A DNA stretch of 64,000 nt from Phytophthora quininea (GCA_011947345.1 JAAVTG010000151.1:1-64000), one strand, 5' to 3'. Positions 1-13,600 are shown, numbered from the stretch's first letter. Notes: generated by a model not told the origin, from the sequence alone. Made by a program: numbers and translations.

Positions 1-1903
1 GGCAAGGCGCACTTGTTCTTCGAGCTGTGGGGCAGAGCCGAAGCCTCGTCTACCACGAGCTGCGGCAGTACCGATGGGCGATGGTTCACGTGGCTACTCT
101 CGTGCGTCTTAAAGACGGCGATTTGAATATGTTGAGAGCTTTACAAGAGATATCGCACAGCTGTTGACTGGGCCACATTGAGTGCAATCGCCAAGAAGGT
201 CGGAATGCCAGTGCTGCGGTGGCTCTATTCGCTCAAACCTCGGGTGCTATTCGTGAAGAAGTCCGCCGACATCCAAGACATAACTTTCAATTCCAGGTGG
301 TTCACTGGCTCGTGAAGCTTTTCCCGATGAGGATTGGACGTTGACCAGCGCAGCAAAAGGAGGTCAATTGAACTTGAGCAAATGGCTTGTGGAAAATGCC
401 AACGTGGATTCGTCTTCAGTGAACAAAGCTTTCGATGAAGCTGTCGGAGAAGGCAACTTGGACGTTGCGCAGTACTTGCTGAGACTGCCTTCCTTTGAGT
501 ACAAGTCCGAATATTGCCAAGGTGAAAAAGCTGAAAGCGCTGCGAATGCTGGTCATCTGGAAATGTTAAAATATCTCCATGAGAAGATATTGGGGCTTTT
601 CTCGACACGAACCCTGGAATATGCTGCTACGAATGGACACCTGGAAATTATCAAGTGGATGCATCAAGTCTACCCGAAGTGGATCTAAGGACGCCATGGA
701 CTCTGGAGCGCTAAAGGGCCACCTCAAAGTTGTGAAATAGTTACATGCGAATCGGTCTGAAGGATCCACAGCAAAGCAATGGACTGCCACGTCGTGGAAG
801 CGTTCGTTGCTGCAGCAGGAAATGGACACGATAAGGTGACCAAACTCCTGAGGAGGATCCTTTCCCAAGTGTATACGAACCGAGACGCAGAGATTGCGGC
901 GCTGAAAGCGGCAGCAGCCAATGGACACGTGGAGATCGTGAGGATCTTGTTGAGAGGGACACACGAGTTCATGCATGCGGCGTTTGAAGCTGCAGCAACG
1001 AATGGGCGAGTGGAAGTTCTTCAGTTTGCTATGGAAAGATGCAGCGAGGGGTTACTGTCGGCGTATTGTGGTCCTGCGTTGAAACATGGCGCGAAGGGAC
1101 ACGTGGATGTGGTGAATTTGCTGATCGATAAATGCTCCGAGTTCGCGATCTACGAAGCTCTGAAAACTGCGACCGAAAGCAACGACGTCGACTCGACCCG
1201 GCTTCTACTTGAAAGGCACGTGGGAGAACACTTCATGGGCTTACTGTTGCAAAACGCGGTCGCAAACGACCAGCTCGAGATGGTTCAGCTCCTTCTTGAG
1301 TACTTTTTGGTCGATACTGTCTCGAGTGATGACGATAAGAAAGCCATGTTGAGTCGTATGCTTTTGGCCGCGGTGGAAGCTGGCTATGCAGACATTGTGA
1401 AACTGCTGGCGGATCGATGCAAGCCGGAAATTTTCGGTGATGCGTTGCGGAATGCTGCAGTGAATACAGGTAGCAGTCCGAGAGTCATCAAGTGTATGCT
1501 GGAAGCGTGCGTAGACGTGGGTCTGGAAACAATCCAAATCGACCCCTTCGTCGGTTTACTTGCAGCTGTGAAGGCCCAGGACGCTCAAGCTGCCAAATAC
1601 TTTGCGGCAAAGAACGAAGCCCGTAGCGTTGGAAATATCCTTGTGTACGCTGCAAAGACGGGTTATCTTGACATGGTAAAGACTCTTACCGAATCCAGCG
1701 ATCGCTACGCCAGGATGGTGGCCCTCAAGGTTGCTGCGGAAATTAATCGCGCCGACATGATTCAGTATTTACGTCTACATCTCGGTCATGAACAGATATC
1801 AGTGGGGGCTTCCGGTACTAGAAACATTGAAGCAGTGCTGGAGCAGCACGGCCACAACCAGATTGTGCGATTTCTTAACAACAAGCGTGCACGGCTATCC
1901 TGA
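1..1903 (+). pseudogene. Ankyrin-repeat gene, decayed, 5' end outside window
   Basis: This is a run of degenerate ankyrin repeats of the oomycete type, with units such as AANGHVEIVRILL and ATNGRVEVLQF. The longest intact stretch is 374 codons (779-1903), ending at a TGA after NNKRARLS; a 115-codon stretch covers 341-688. The first 340 bases code for related sequence in two further frames (for example LSAIAKKVGMPVLRWLYSLK near 175-250). Frame breaks lie near 165, 300, 690 and 775. The tract around 737 reads KVVK-stop-LHAN, where the family has a tryptophan, so a TGG-to-TAG nonsense change is likely. Ankyrin repeats bind proteins; no specific partner can be inferred. The in-frame stop argues for real decay, although the 374-codon piece could still be expressed alone. 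Confidence 0.75.
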
Positions 1904-2463
1904 TTTCGAGACATTCGTCGAAACCAGTGAAGAAGAGTGTTGTATTTTATTGAGTTGCTCCGCGGCAAGACACGATTACGATTACACGCCATTGGCATTT
2001 TGCTTGTCTCGGAAAGCCTGCCGCACATTTAATTAATTAATATGTTCAAGGTGATGGAAACAATATGAACGCCTTCTGTTTGCCTTCTGTTGTTCTTCTT
2101 GGATGCTTTCGGCGCACCACAAACGACCTCGTTGATATTAAACTGATGGCGGCTTTACTTCTTCCTGATTATTTGAATCAGCAGGCCAGACAGCTTCCGC
2201 TGCCTGCTGTGGAGTGAGATTGTTAACGCTGCTGTAGCGATTTGTGAGCCTGACGATGTCTACGACCTGGGTTTGGTGATCATCCAGCCACTTCACATGG
2301 CACCGGCTACGAAAAGCGCTGTCGATGGTGGTAGATCGCTAGTGCAGCATCGTTATCTTTTTGTAAATAGTCCAAGAAGTTGAAGTTGAACAAATGAGTA
2401 TGCATAAAATGGTTTGGGTACATGAATTATTTAGTAAATCTGTAGCAAAACATTTTTTACAAA
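1904..2463. other. Intergenic, no gene recognised
   Basis: No open frame with recognisable similarity was seen. It separates the decayed ankyrin gene from GAA1 and should contain the GAA1 promoter. Confidence 0.5.
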
Positions 2464-4957
2464 ATGACGAAGCCGAAGCCGCCAAGTAAAGCTCGGCGCG
2501 CTGCTGCGTCTGCGGGGCTACGTGTCCAAGCACTGCTTGTCTCTATGGTGAATACGCTGCTTTTTGCCTGCGTTGTCGTGTCTATTTTATTGCTAAATAT
2601 CTTCCTTTCCCTGCTTACAGTTGGGGAACATATACTCTAGGCGTCATTTGGCTGTTCCTGCATCCTGCAGTGACTGTTACGACGGGGAGCTCAAGTGCAG
2701 AGGCACCTACATGTCGGAGAATGCGCTACTTATTGACCTCATGGAAGCGAGAGCCAACCACCAGGAAGCCAACGCAGCCAGGAATCTACACCAAAATGTG
2801 GTTGAGATGCTGAATGTACCACCAACTGGGTGTGGAGAAAATTGTTCCCAAGTTGTGGACTGGATTGGGACTCAAATGCGCGATCTAGATGTGGAAACTT
2901 ACACGCAAAACTTCCAGACGGACGTGAATTCACCTACCAGACAAAACGTGTATGGCATTCTTCGTGCGTCGCCATTAGCGGACGGAAAGGTACTGTACAA
3001 TTATTTCTTATTCAATTATTTTATTGCACTTCTGAATTTTATTTATGCTTTTAGGAGGCGATTGTGCTGGTGACGCACTATCGAAATGTTGGTTCGGAGA
3101 GTGGTGACTACTCGGGCTTATCGCTGGGACTAGCCTTGTTAAAATATTTGGCAAGAGCCAAGTGGCTGGCGAAGGACGTGATTCTTCTCGCAGCGGACGG
3201 TGAGATGGCAGCACTGAAATTATTATTATTGTATTTTAATTTATCATTATGTTTTTGGATGGTGCAGACGGTGTTTTGGACGGCAGTGATGGATATGCAC
3301 CTGGAACTGAAGCGTGGTTGCAAGCCTATCATTTAGATCCTGTGGAGAGTGGATTGCAAGGAGTGCTGCCGATGCGAGCTGGTGTCATTCGTGCTGCCGT
3401 GAATTTGGAGACGATGATTAACTCTCACAACGTGGACTCTGTCGGGATCTACACTGCAGGTATGAATGGTCAACTTCCGAACCTCGATCTTGTAAATACT
3501 GCTGTCCGTTCATTCCGTGAGAATCACATCCCGACAATCCTCGATCGTGCGGACACCGAGCTGCACGGAGGTAGTGAAAACTACGTCACAACTGCAGTTT
3601 CAATCGCTACGGAGCTTACCGAAAGGTATGGACCGCTGGAGATTAAGCAAAAAGCACGAGATTATCTATCAAACCTCAAGGGAATGCTTCACTTTATGAC
3701 GACACTGGCGTCGGGTCCTTCTGGCCCACACGCGAACTTCATCAGCTACAACATCGACAGCATCACATTATCGTTGACCAAGAGAGCGGGCTCGAACGAC
3801 CAGCAACTTGCGGCGCGTGAGGTTCTTCGATCGATTGAAATGGTGGTGCGTGCCCTCAGCAACCTGGAGGAGAAATTGCATCAGTCATTCTTCCTTTATG
3901 TGCTGCCAAACACGGCCACTTTCGTGTCTGTCGGCGAGTACTATTACGCTGTGGCTCTCGCTATCTCTCCGGCAATCGCACATTTGTTGAAATTGCCCAA
4001 CCAAATGTCTGGGATGCGCGTTGCTTTCGCTTTGACGATATTCCTGGTGGTCGAAGCTCTCAGTGCGGTGTTCTTGGTGTTCCTCAGCAAAAATTTCACG
4101 ACGCCCATTGCCTTACTTGGATCAGCCAACGGAAATGCCCTTCCTACTACGCGGTGGTGGGTACTGGCTGCAATCATTTCGGTCGTGCAAGTATTGGTTG
4201 TGCTAGTCGTAGTACCTGCGCTGCGTTCCATAACGGGGTTCTCTGGTTGCGTTCAAGTCTACGACTGGCGGATGAAAATTACTTCGTACGAAGCTGAACA
4301 GGCAAAGAAGGAACTGAAGAAGGGAGATGAAGCTGCAGCTGCAGCAGCGGAGAACAATGTTCAGTCTACTCAAATCGACAGTGTCACCTCGGTTGATGAT
4401 ATCCCGAAGCCTGACTCGGGTTGGCGTGCTATCAAGTTCCTCGCTATGGCGCTGCTTGTGTGCGTGGCTTGCTTCTTCTTTAGCTAAAGTGTGTGTGTGT
4501 GTTTTCATCTAACTCTTTGCATTTTGGCACAGCTACGGACATTGCATCCTTGGGATCCTCAACTACCCGATGGCTCTCTTCTGTGCTATTCCCATAGCCC
4601 ACTTCTCTCGCATTGTTCCCTTCAGTACTGTACCGTTGGCCACGAACATTTGGAACGGACTTTGGCTGTTAATGTCATCCCCTCTCGTGCTTCTCGTGCT
4701 ACTAAACTGGAGCCGACAGGGTAAGCTCTGAGCTTTCACTGCTGAATTTGCTTCACTTTATTCATTTCTGTTGCCGTGCAGATATCGCGACCAGTTTATC
4801 GTACGCTGTTGACAGCTTCGTCCTTCGCACCAATCTTTTGCTATTACCTTACATTTGCTGCATCTACGTGGCCGTCCACACTCTTTCGCTTGTAGCTTGG
4901 ACGTTCCCTGCAACAAATGGAGTGGCGAACTCGAGGACGAAGAGGAAGCAAGAGTAA
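2464..4957 (+). CDS. GAA1: GPI transamidase subunit GAA1 (GPAA1-like)
   Basis: GAA1 is the membrane subunit of the ER GPI-transamidase that presents the GPI lipid to precursor proteins. Visible family features are an N-terminal membrane segment (LGVIWLFLHPAV, near 2637-2672), the conserved RGTYMSENALL block, YGILRA, the exon around LLAAD, GTEAWLQAYH, MNGQLPNLDLVN, the HQSFFLYVLP segment and several C-terminal membrane helices. Introns with GT-AG ends are 2548-2620, 2990-3054 and 3200-3267; others lie near 4490-4551 and 4728-4791. The protein ends KRKQE, which fits a KXKXX ER-retrieval signal. Three breaks are seen: near 2487, in the G4 run at 2684-2687, and near 4485, where a TAA is reached just before the donor. 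One added base repairs the second and third. It is convergent with SEC3, with 51 bases between the stops. Confidence 0.88.
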
Positions 4958-5008
4958 ACTCATACGACGTAGCATTGAAGAGAGTCCACATTCAGGCTCT
5001 CGCCGAGA

Positions 5009-8000
5009 TTAACCGGTAAATGCGAACTTGTTCAGCATTTCCAATCCACGTTCGGGGGATGGTTCAAGGCGTAACTGATAGCAATCTCCAGCTACCAGCG
5101 CATACACTGCCAGGCGAGCGCTCCCGTACGATACAAGTTGCTGCCACACGCTTGGTAACATCTTGGGATTCTCTCGAAAGTGTTTCTTCATGCGATCATG
5201 CATGACACGGACAGACTTTTCGAACTGCAGCAGCAGGAACAGCAAAACCTCTGTTACAGGTACTACAACTGACGTATATGTGGAAATTGTTGCACTAACC
5301 GTGTTCGCAGTAGCGTCAAGTACCCGACGGACTTCTTGACGTGGCGAATGATATTGTATTTCCGATGCTGGGACTGTTGTCATCAATGCCTCGATCGATG
5401 CGACCAAAGGCTGGAATAAGACACGAGCAGAATGAGCCACTGCCTTCAAAAGTTCAACGGCAAGTTTTGCGTACCACAAGCTGCTTGAAGGCGTACTCCC
5501 AGACAGAACCCACATAAAGCTGCAAATTTTCTGTGTATCTGCTGTGGGCTTTGGCAGCGTATTGAGCGAGCGGCAACTCCTTTGACGGATTGATCGCTTT
5601 GAGATTGTCACTGAGGAAGAAATAGTTCTCTGCAGAAACAGGTAGCACACACCTATGGTTAGCGCATGAAGAATGCAAGTAGGCCACGTACCAAGTCGTG
5701 TCAACGGCGCATATTTGGGTCTCGTGTCTGCGATTTTATCGACCCACTGCATCAGAGCAGGCACAATCATGTTGTAGATGGAAATGAGCGTCGTATCATC
5801 ACTCTTTCCAGCGACGCTCTCCTCCATCCGCGCAAGCATATTCTAAACACACAAGAAACGAGTAAGAGGAGTCAAAGCCAACCTGCCGAGATGTCTCGTA
5901 CCACAACTTTCTTCACCGGTGACAGCACGCCAGCCATTTTCGTGTCGACATTCTGTGAGCTGATCCAAGACTCCTGCAATGAATCTTATGAGTGATCAAA
6001 CCCAGAAGGAAAATTCTGTCGATAACTCACCTGCGCTTCCGTAAACTTGATCAGCATTCGCTTCGTCTGGAGTTGGAAGCTCACCATGGTGTTGAAAAGG
6101 AAGGCGCTTTGCTGTCGGTATTCCTCCAATTTCCCACTGACAAGGCCAACCAGTGCTAGCGCATCTAGAATATTGCGAGTTCCAGCAGCTTCGCCAAACT
6201 CGTTCATTCTCTTGAGCAGCTTGTCGAAAACACCTTCCATCATGAGGGTCAATTCCCCATTTCGTGTCTGCCGCCACGATCTGCCCCTCCAGGGAAAAAT
6301 AGTCGAGCGATTAATTTCTGCTCGTTGAGGATGAGTGGAGTCAAGTGGTCCATAGCCTGTTGCATCAACGGAGCTGCACACATTGTATCTCCGACGCTGA
6401 ATAGAGAAGAGGAGATGTAGATTCCTCGCGATTGAATCGACGTTGGCTTGTGGAAATGGTGCTTGGACGGTCGAGGCAACTTGTCTTTGAGGTACCGGAA
6501 GAGTGTCTGGACGTGGGAATTGTAGACCCCCGACAGCTGCTTGCTATACATCTGCCTGATTGTCGCCATCACGCGCGGGTCTAATGAGTTTACGTGGGAA
6601 AACAAAGATTGGTAGTCAATGAGAATTCCATGCAGAGGCTCGTTTGAGAAGCCCCAATTCACGTCTTCAGTGTCGCCTTCAAACGCCGATTTCATCCGAC
6701 TAAGACAAGATTCCGGTACTGAAGGAGCAGATGAAGGTTCACGACGGTCTCGTGCACGGGCTTCACTTGATCCTTCAAATGCGCCATACTGTTTGATTTT
6801 CCTCTGTAGGAATGTATCGAAAGACCCGCTCAACTTGTCACCAAACGTTGCTGCTAGCTTGGTCAATTCGTCGCCTCGTGTTCGAAACGCAATCATCTCA
6901 CTCGCCGGAAAGGTCTGCGTGGACTTTATCGCCTGATCAACTGCTGCGGTGGCTGCAATGGCTGCTCTTAATCGCTCAGCAACTCCAACGTCGCGTCCTG
7001 CATCGTTATTGGCCGCACTTCGATCGTTCAAAATACTGGCGCTGCTACTACCAACATCTCCGGGGAAAATATCAACTGGGGACAGGAAAATCTTCATCTT
7101 TTCACGAGGAATCTCCACTTGGGCCACCAATTTTGCCAACACTTGCTCTAACGCCACACTGTTCTTGAAATGCATCTCCAATTGGTTGTTGAGTGACTCA
7201 AAGTGCTTCATACTGCTCGAGGCCTGACCGAGATATTCGTCAGACTCGTTCGTCCACTCCTGAATCGTATTGATACGCTGCTGGACGGCATCAATCGCCT
7301 GAAGGATTTTATCTACGGACGAACTCTTGGAAGCAGCAATTTTACCTGCATTTGCTGTAGGCAGTGGAACCACAGCCGCTTCGCTATCCAACGACAGCAA
7401 GAAAGTAATATTTTCATCTTCCAGATCGCGAAGTTTCTTGCGCAGATCGTCCTCTACCGTCGACAGCTGCACCTCGTTCCAATCAACATTATCCAGCAAC
7501 TGCAATGCCTCGTTGCTTTCAGGCGAAGCTAGACGCAGACCCGACACGTCAATACTTGAACTATCCGCCGCCTTCTTTGGATCACTAGCATCCCCTCCAG
7601 CATTTGCTCCATTAGCTTCATTAGCTCCGCTCTTTTTCGTCGCAGTCTCCATTAACAAACATCAACAATAATGCCATAAAGCATAAAGAAAAGATTAACG
7701 CACCACGGCTGTGAGTAGATCCACATCCAGATCGTACGTCTTCCGCAGGCTGAGTTTTATCGCCGTCTCATGGAGCTCTTCCACGTTTATCCGCACCAGT
7801 CTGGGCAGCGAATTCTAACCAAAACATCATCAGTATGGCGTTCATAACTAACCATTTTCCACCTTACATGATTCTGCACCGAGAGCGCAGACAAACTCCA
7901 CAAAAACTCGTGTATTGCAGTGGCATTCTCTCTCGCATCCACGACCCACTGCCAGGACATTGTCTCTTTGGTGAAGAATAGGGCGAACGATCCTCTGGTT

Positions 8001-8394
8001 TTATCCGGCCCAATGCCGTTGTACTCGATCGTGTCCAAACCCTCCAACCCCACGACTGTCGAACTTCCACCGACAAGTTGCTCAGCAGCTGCACATAGTG
8101 CAATTCCAACGTCGCAGCTCCTTTCGCACTTGAGTCCTGAATTGTGACGCACAGTACAAAGTATTTGACGGCGTTGGCTCCGTGGCCGAACAGTCTCTTG
8201 TTTTCTGTCACATTCTTGGGCTTCTGCACTTGGATGAAGCTGAAAACTTGTTTCCGAGACCCGATTGCAGTTGAAGCGCTTGGACTGCTACTAGAAACAG
8301 GTTTACCGCCTCGAGACGCATGGAAGTGCGTGTGTAAAGTGTGTTGTAAGTCCTCGCGAGAGATACTGCCCAACGGTTTGGTCTTGGTGTCCAT
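5009..8394 (-). CDS. SEC3: Exocyst complex component Sec3 (EXOC1-like)
   Basis: Sec3 tethers secretory vesicles to the plasma membrane as part of the exocyst and binds PI(4,5)P2. The first exon (8394 downward) holds a Sec3 PH-like domain: VQKPK, KYFVLCVT, then ALFFTKETMSWQWVV and HEFLWSL. The centre has the coiled-coil region (DNVDWNEVQLSTVEDDLRK; INTIQEWTNE). The C-terminal half has LTLMMEGVFDKLLKRMNEF, LYVGSVWEYAF and VRVMHDRMKKHF. Introns read from the sequence are 7815-7867, 7647-7703, 5974-6030, 5841-5901, 5630-5691 and 5411-5474; one more may lie near 5228-5275. Two frame breaks fall in C4 (G4 on the coding strand) runs at 8048-8051 and 6255-6258; one extra G repairs each. An in-frame ATG at 8451 would extend the N-terminus by 19 residues. 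Length and order of regions fit the family. Confidence 0.85.
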
Positions 8395-8544
8395 TCCTTC
8401 TAAGTCGAGGTTCGTCCTTTCGCAAAATGAAAGAAAAGATATTGATATCAAAAAGATAGACCTAAAATGGAGAGTTCTCCTCCGCTACGGATCGTGCCCT
8501 TGCTGCTTCCAAGCAGCCTGTAGAGTATTCCTCGCATCTCTCAA

Positions 8545-9028
8545 GTGATCAGTAATTTTGTCAAGCCCAAGAGGATTGACAGCGCTGTTTACAATGATCT
8601 ACAGCGCGTGATTGAAGTCCATGGATCGTCTCGACCTTGGCTGTATCAACACCGCAGCGAAGGCTGCTCCCACATGGCGTACTACGGGGCAGCAGCCAGT
8701 AACCACCTTAAAGTATTGAAGCGGCTGGATGAAAAGTATCAGCAGGAAAGTTTGTCCCGCGCCTGCCATCCGTAGCGCCGCGTTTCACGGCCACTTAGAG
8801 GTGGTAAGATAACTCTAAAGAAGAGTCGATGAATTTTGGTTAGAGAAAGTCTTCTGTGCCGCAGCTCGTGGTGGGCATGTTACTATCGTGGAGTTGCTCT
8901 TTTCTGCATCTTAACAATGACGGAGAGGCTGTGGTTGCTGCTGCAGTAAATGGGCAGTGGGAGCGCTGGAATTTCTTCTAGTTGATGCTGATACTCGGAT
9001 TCGTATCGATATTCGCTACTTTGACATC
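8545..9028 (+). pseudogene. Ankyrin-repeat gene, 5' part, split by a retroelement
   Basis: The first 77 codons match the conserved head of the local ankyrin family: a leader (FVKPKRIDSAVYNDLQRVI) and the HGSSRPW block, also found in the other copies in this window. After a stop at 8773-8775, ankyrin-like text continues in shifting frames (AAARGGHVTIVELL near 8862-8900). At 9028 the gene is cut by the chromovirus at 9029-14985. Across the insertion the frame reads from RIDIRYFDI straight into ALIDAAAARHAEVTSLL at 14986, so this and the next ankyrin segment were one gene before insertion. Confidence 0.75.
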
Positions 9029-9307
9029 TGTCACAGTTCAAGAGTCAATTTCGACTTCTTTATGCATATTCCCATGCATATTTAGGTAGCTATCTTTTGC
9101 TTAGCAGGTCGCTAAATGTGGCGTTGGTTACTACGGTAGTTTTAGCCTGAAGCGGCGACCGAGCTAAGCATTCTCAAAACTTTCTCAGCAGAGCAAAAGA
9201 CTATCCTGTTGCTTCGACTTCTCCAGGTCTAACCAAGCTTCCTCGCCTAAGGGTGCTGCTTAGCCAGAGTAAGTTCATTCTGGGGTAAGTGGCACCATAT
9301 TGCAACA
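9029..9307 (+). repeat. 5' LTR of the Ty3/gypsy element
   Basis: 279 bases with TG...CA ends, identical to 14707-14985 except at position 9299. It is preceded by the target duplication ACATC at 9024-9028. Confidence 0.95.
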
Positions 9308-9352
9308 TAGTAGCCTTCGTCAAGAAGTCGGAAGGACACGAAGGGTAGTAAC

Positions 9353-10667
9353 ATGGAGGGAACATCATGTACAAGTCAAGACGTCACACCACTGACAGCA
9401 GAAGAAGTTCACGCACTACGCACAGTTCTTGCCGAATTTCACGTCATTAAAACGCACCTGACTAAGGTTAGTGACGATCAATCCGAAATTACCAAAGGAA
9501 TGGCTGTGTACGCTCAGAAGAGTGACGAGAAGCACATGGCTACAGCCCAGCTACTCCAAGAAACAAGATTCTACTTCAACAATTGGCAGCTCAACATCAG
9601 TCCGTAAACCAGAGTGTCAACACGCAGTTGAACATGCTGGACGCACGAATCGGCTGCATAAATGCTGAAATAGAGGGGTTGAAAAAGAAGCAAGCATGAC
9701 AGTCAGCAACATCAACACCTTGAAGGACACTGTGAACAAGATTGAGCCTGGATCGCTGGTGTTTGCTGTAGACGACCTCTATCCGGATTGGGATGTCACT
9801 GGACCAGCACCGGTCGACAAGAGAAACTTTACTCCTGCTGAACTAGAACAACGGGTTGAGAAGTGCCTCAAACAAAAAGAGACTCCTATCTACAGTGGGG
9901 AGGACGGGGATGACATCGAAGTTTACAACTTGAATATGATCACGTGGTATGCTGCTTACGCACTACATTTCAAGAATCCGGAAGTTGATGCACGCGTAGG
10001 ACAGCTCATGATGAACCACACCAAGGCGAAGGCAAAACATTGGTTGCTACGCGACTACAAAGGCCCTCGTATGTGGACGTCCATGATCAAAGCGATGCGC
10101 AATCGGTTTGTGACAAAAGCTAAGGAAGAGGATCTCGTTGCCAGTTTTTTCGACTGTAAACAGGGCACCAAGCCTCTCGACGCATACATAGAAGAGTTTG
10201 TTCGCCTCGGAAACACCGACGACGTATCGGGGCAGTATAAAATGATTCTCTTCAAGAAAGGCCTGAAATCGACCAAGTTGCGCGAACTTCTTCAAGTCCG
10301 CGAGTTCGACTCCTTGGACGACCTGTTAGACGGCGCGCGGGGCTTAAACCCCAAAGACAATGACAGCGAATCTTCGAAAGCGACAAACAAGTCGACGAAA
10401 AAGACAGTATCGACAACGGCTGAAAGCAGGCCTCGCACTCGGACGACTCCAAAGTGTTCGCCATCACGTTGTCTCGAGAATGGCCACACGGCCGAGAAGT
10501 GCTGGGCTTTACATCCTGAATTAAAACCGCAATGGCTCTCAAACCGTGAACGGACAGGGTACAACACTGTTCACAACACGCCAGCTCCCGCCAACGACAA
10601 CAAGTTATGGGAGGTTCTGACCGCTATTCGCGACGATCTCTCGAAGATCAAAGCCGATTTAAACTAG
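9353..10667 (+). CDS. Retroelement Gag (with frame breaks)
   Basis: This is the structural capsid protein of the chromovirus. An N-terminal helical part (MEGTSCTSQDVTPLTAEE) runs to about 9600, changes frame, and reaches the main 323-codon frame at 9696. That frame has the retrotransposon gag core (WLLRDYKGPRMWTSMIKAM; GTKPLDAYIEEFVRL; YKMILFKKGLKS) and a C-terminal zinc knuckle. The knuckle reads C-x4-C-x4-H-x4-C (CSPSRCLENGHTAEKC), with four residues between the first two cysteines instead of the usual two. Breaks at about 9580 and in the A5 run near 9684-9688 are each repaired by one added base. It ends in TAG at 10665-10667, before the pol region. Confidence 0.85.
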
Positions 10668-10689
10668 AGGGTCCTGGGGATGGCATCCC

Positions 10690-13600
10690 AAGACCGGCAA
10701 CTGCCACTGACAACTTGATCTCGTGGGTATTCGATCCTGGAAAATAGAGCAACATTAAATACTTCACCAGGTCAAGTGATGAAGCTTCAGATTGGAGCAG
10801 ATATCTTATTAAAAATGTGGGTTGTGTCCGAGATACCATGCACACCCGAGCTTCAGCTTTCTTTGATGAAGGGGCCGACTTTTGCGGGGTAAGCGAAGCT
10901 TTCGTGAGCCAAAACGACCTGACACAGTTCGTTGTGGAGCGCGGTGAATTTCTGGTGACCTTCGGAAATGGAACAACTGAAACCATTCCCAATCGCACAA
11001 TTGCGCTCAGTGTTTTTGTGGATGAGATGACCGCATTCGATTTCGAGTTTAATGTGTGCTTCATCCCTAATGGTTGCGATTTGATGATGGGAGTGCCGTG
11101 GAAGAGGATTAAGAAGCCCATTATTGACTGGGGCACGGACCTTGTGTATGACACAGACAAGTACGTCAACCTCGTGCTGAAGAACAGCCGAAAGCCGCCT
11201 TACAAGGTAGAAAACCGTCAATGCGACTTTGAAGCTCGATCGCCGGTGCTGAAGATTAACAACCGGCGAACACAGCAAAGGACTAAACTATTTACCATGC
11301 GCGGTTCATCTACCAAGAGCTGCTATTTCAGTACCAAACATGGCATGACAAGATATATTTCAACGCGACAAGCCCGCCGAATAGTACAAAGAAAGCGTGC
11401 GAATTCATGATCGCTATCCCCCAGCAACTGTAAATGCCATCTATAAGGCCTGGAAAGCAGGAGATGAGTTTTTGCCCGTAGCTTTGGATGATCCAGTGGA
11501 AGATCTCCATCAATTCCATACTTCACAAACTAAAACACGTGAAAAGTCTCAGCGACAGTCAACGACCGACTGGGAAACGTTTGAAGACAACCCTGCGTAC
11601 GACCTCATTCGGCAATTCAAGTCGATTTTTCGTGCGCAGCTACCGAAAGGCCGACCAGTCCATGGTGATCACGAAATGGAGCTATCCCCTGGTACTGGAG
11701 CCATTTTTCGTCCTCAATGGCGCCTTAGTCCGGAACAAACGCAAACAATCCGCGAGTGGATCAAGGAAATGCTGGAAGCGGGATTAATACGGCCGAGTAT
11801 TTCGCCTCATGGTGCACCCACGTTTTGCATCAAAAAGCCTGTCGGATGGCGAATTGTTCATGATTATCGAGCGATGAATGAGCGGACAGTACGTCAAACT
11901 ACACCTATGCCAAGGAAAGACGACATCTTCGACCGGATGACGGGATGCTGGTGGTACAGCTGCTTTGATCTCTTGTCCGGGTATTATCAAATTCGAATGC
12001 GGGAAAAGGATATACCATTGACTGCATTCCAGACGCCGGACGGGCTCTTTGAATATCTCGCCGTACCGATGGGGTTGAGCAACGCACCGGCTACGTTTAA
12101 CAGGATCGTCACAAGAATATTCAAGGACCTCACGACGTGTGTGGCCACATATTTTGATGACATCTACGTCTTCACCAAAGAGGAAGACATCAACATTCAC
12201 TTGGCAGCAGTCGAACGCGTTTTTCAGCGCTGCCTCGACAGCCAATTATACTTAAAGCTGGCGAAGTCGACAATTTGCAGTCACGAAATTCCTTGTCTAG
12301 GTAATTTTGTCGGGGTGGAGGGCGTTCGAATTGACCCTGACAAAGTCGCAGTAATTCAAGAGTGGCCAGTACCCCGAACGGTGAAAGACCTGCAGTCCTT
12401 CTTGGGCACAACGGTGTATGTTCAGAGGTATTGTGCTCGGTACTCGGAAATCAGCGCACCCCTATTTGACATGGTCAAGTCCAAAGCTAAAATCCTTGTG
12501 TGGACACCAACAGCTCAGGTGGCATTCGAGGCACTCAAACACGCTCTCAGCAACACTCCCGTTCTTTCACTTCCCGATTTTACACGCCCTTTTCGAATCC
12601 GGACCGATGCTTCACGCTTTGCTATCGGCGGGGTTCTTTTCAACTGGAAGCGCCTTCAGGTGAGGTCGAGGAGTACGACCAGACAGCCCTTCAAAAGAAT
12701 ATCGAACGGCCGATAGCTTTCACAGGGCGAAAAATGAACTCTGCAGAGCTAAACTACCCGACCCATGAGCAGGAAATGCTTGCAATCATTCACTGCCTCA
12801 ATATTTGGCGGGTCTACTTGATCGACGGTGGATGCGTAGTTGAAACAGATCACCGGTCATTGGAAAGAGTTCTCACTCAAAAAAGTATAAATCGACGAAT
12901 CTGTCGCTGGTATGACCAGCTTGCAGATTACAAGTTAAAGTTCACATACATCCCCGGCGAGACCAACACGGTTGCAGATTCACTCAGCAGAAGGAGTGAC
13001 TTTGAAATCGATTTCATGGCCCAGAAAAACAAGCAGTTGCTCGCGGCAACAAAGATCAAAGCAATATCACTACTGGAATTGATTCGGCGTGCCCAAAAAC
13101 AGAGAACAAAGTCCGAGAAAAGTTGATCAAAAGGCAATACCATCGGTAGCACAGGCAAGCCGGTACCGTTATTCAGAAGTGGATGATCTCGTGTATTATG
13201 ATCTGAACCACACTTCACGTGTATGGGTCCCAGCTGAAAATATTGAAGTGCAGAACGCTATCTTATGGGAACTACATGACAGTGCTCTGAGTGGGCATCC
13301 TGGCGTGGAGAAAACGTTGCAAGCCGCGCAGGAGCAGTTTTACTGGAAAGCCATGAGCCGCCGCATCTCACAATATGTGAAGACATGTCAAACATGCCAG
13401 CGGAGCAAAGAGAGAACAGGCAAGTCTCCAGGCTTATTGAGACCACTTGAGGTCCCGACAGGAAGGTGGGAATCGATCGGCATGGACTCTGTTAGCGGGT
13501 TTCCTACAAATGATAAAGGGAACGACGCTGTGTTAGTCATTGCAGATCGACTGACAAAAGGGCTCACTTCATCGAAACCAGCACAGAGCTTTCGGCATCG

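Noticed and set aside
5228..5275. Additional SEC3 intron
   Set aside because: A polypyrimidine-AG is present but the frame stays open through it and no good in-phase donor was found; left unresolved.
9308..9352. tRNA-primer binding site after the 5' LTR
   Set aside because: The sequence does not match a tRNA 3' end that I recognise (for example initiator Met); self-priming is possible but not shown.
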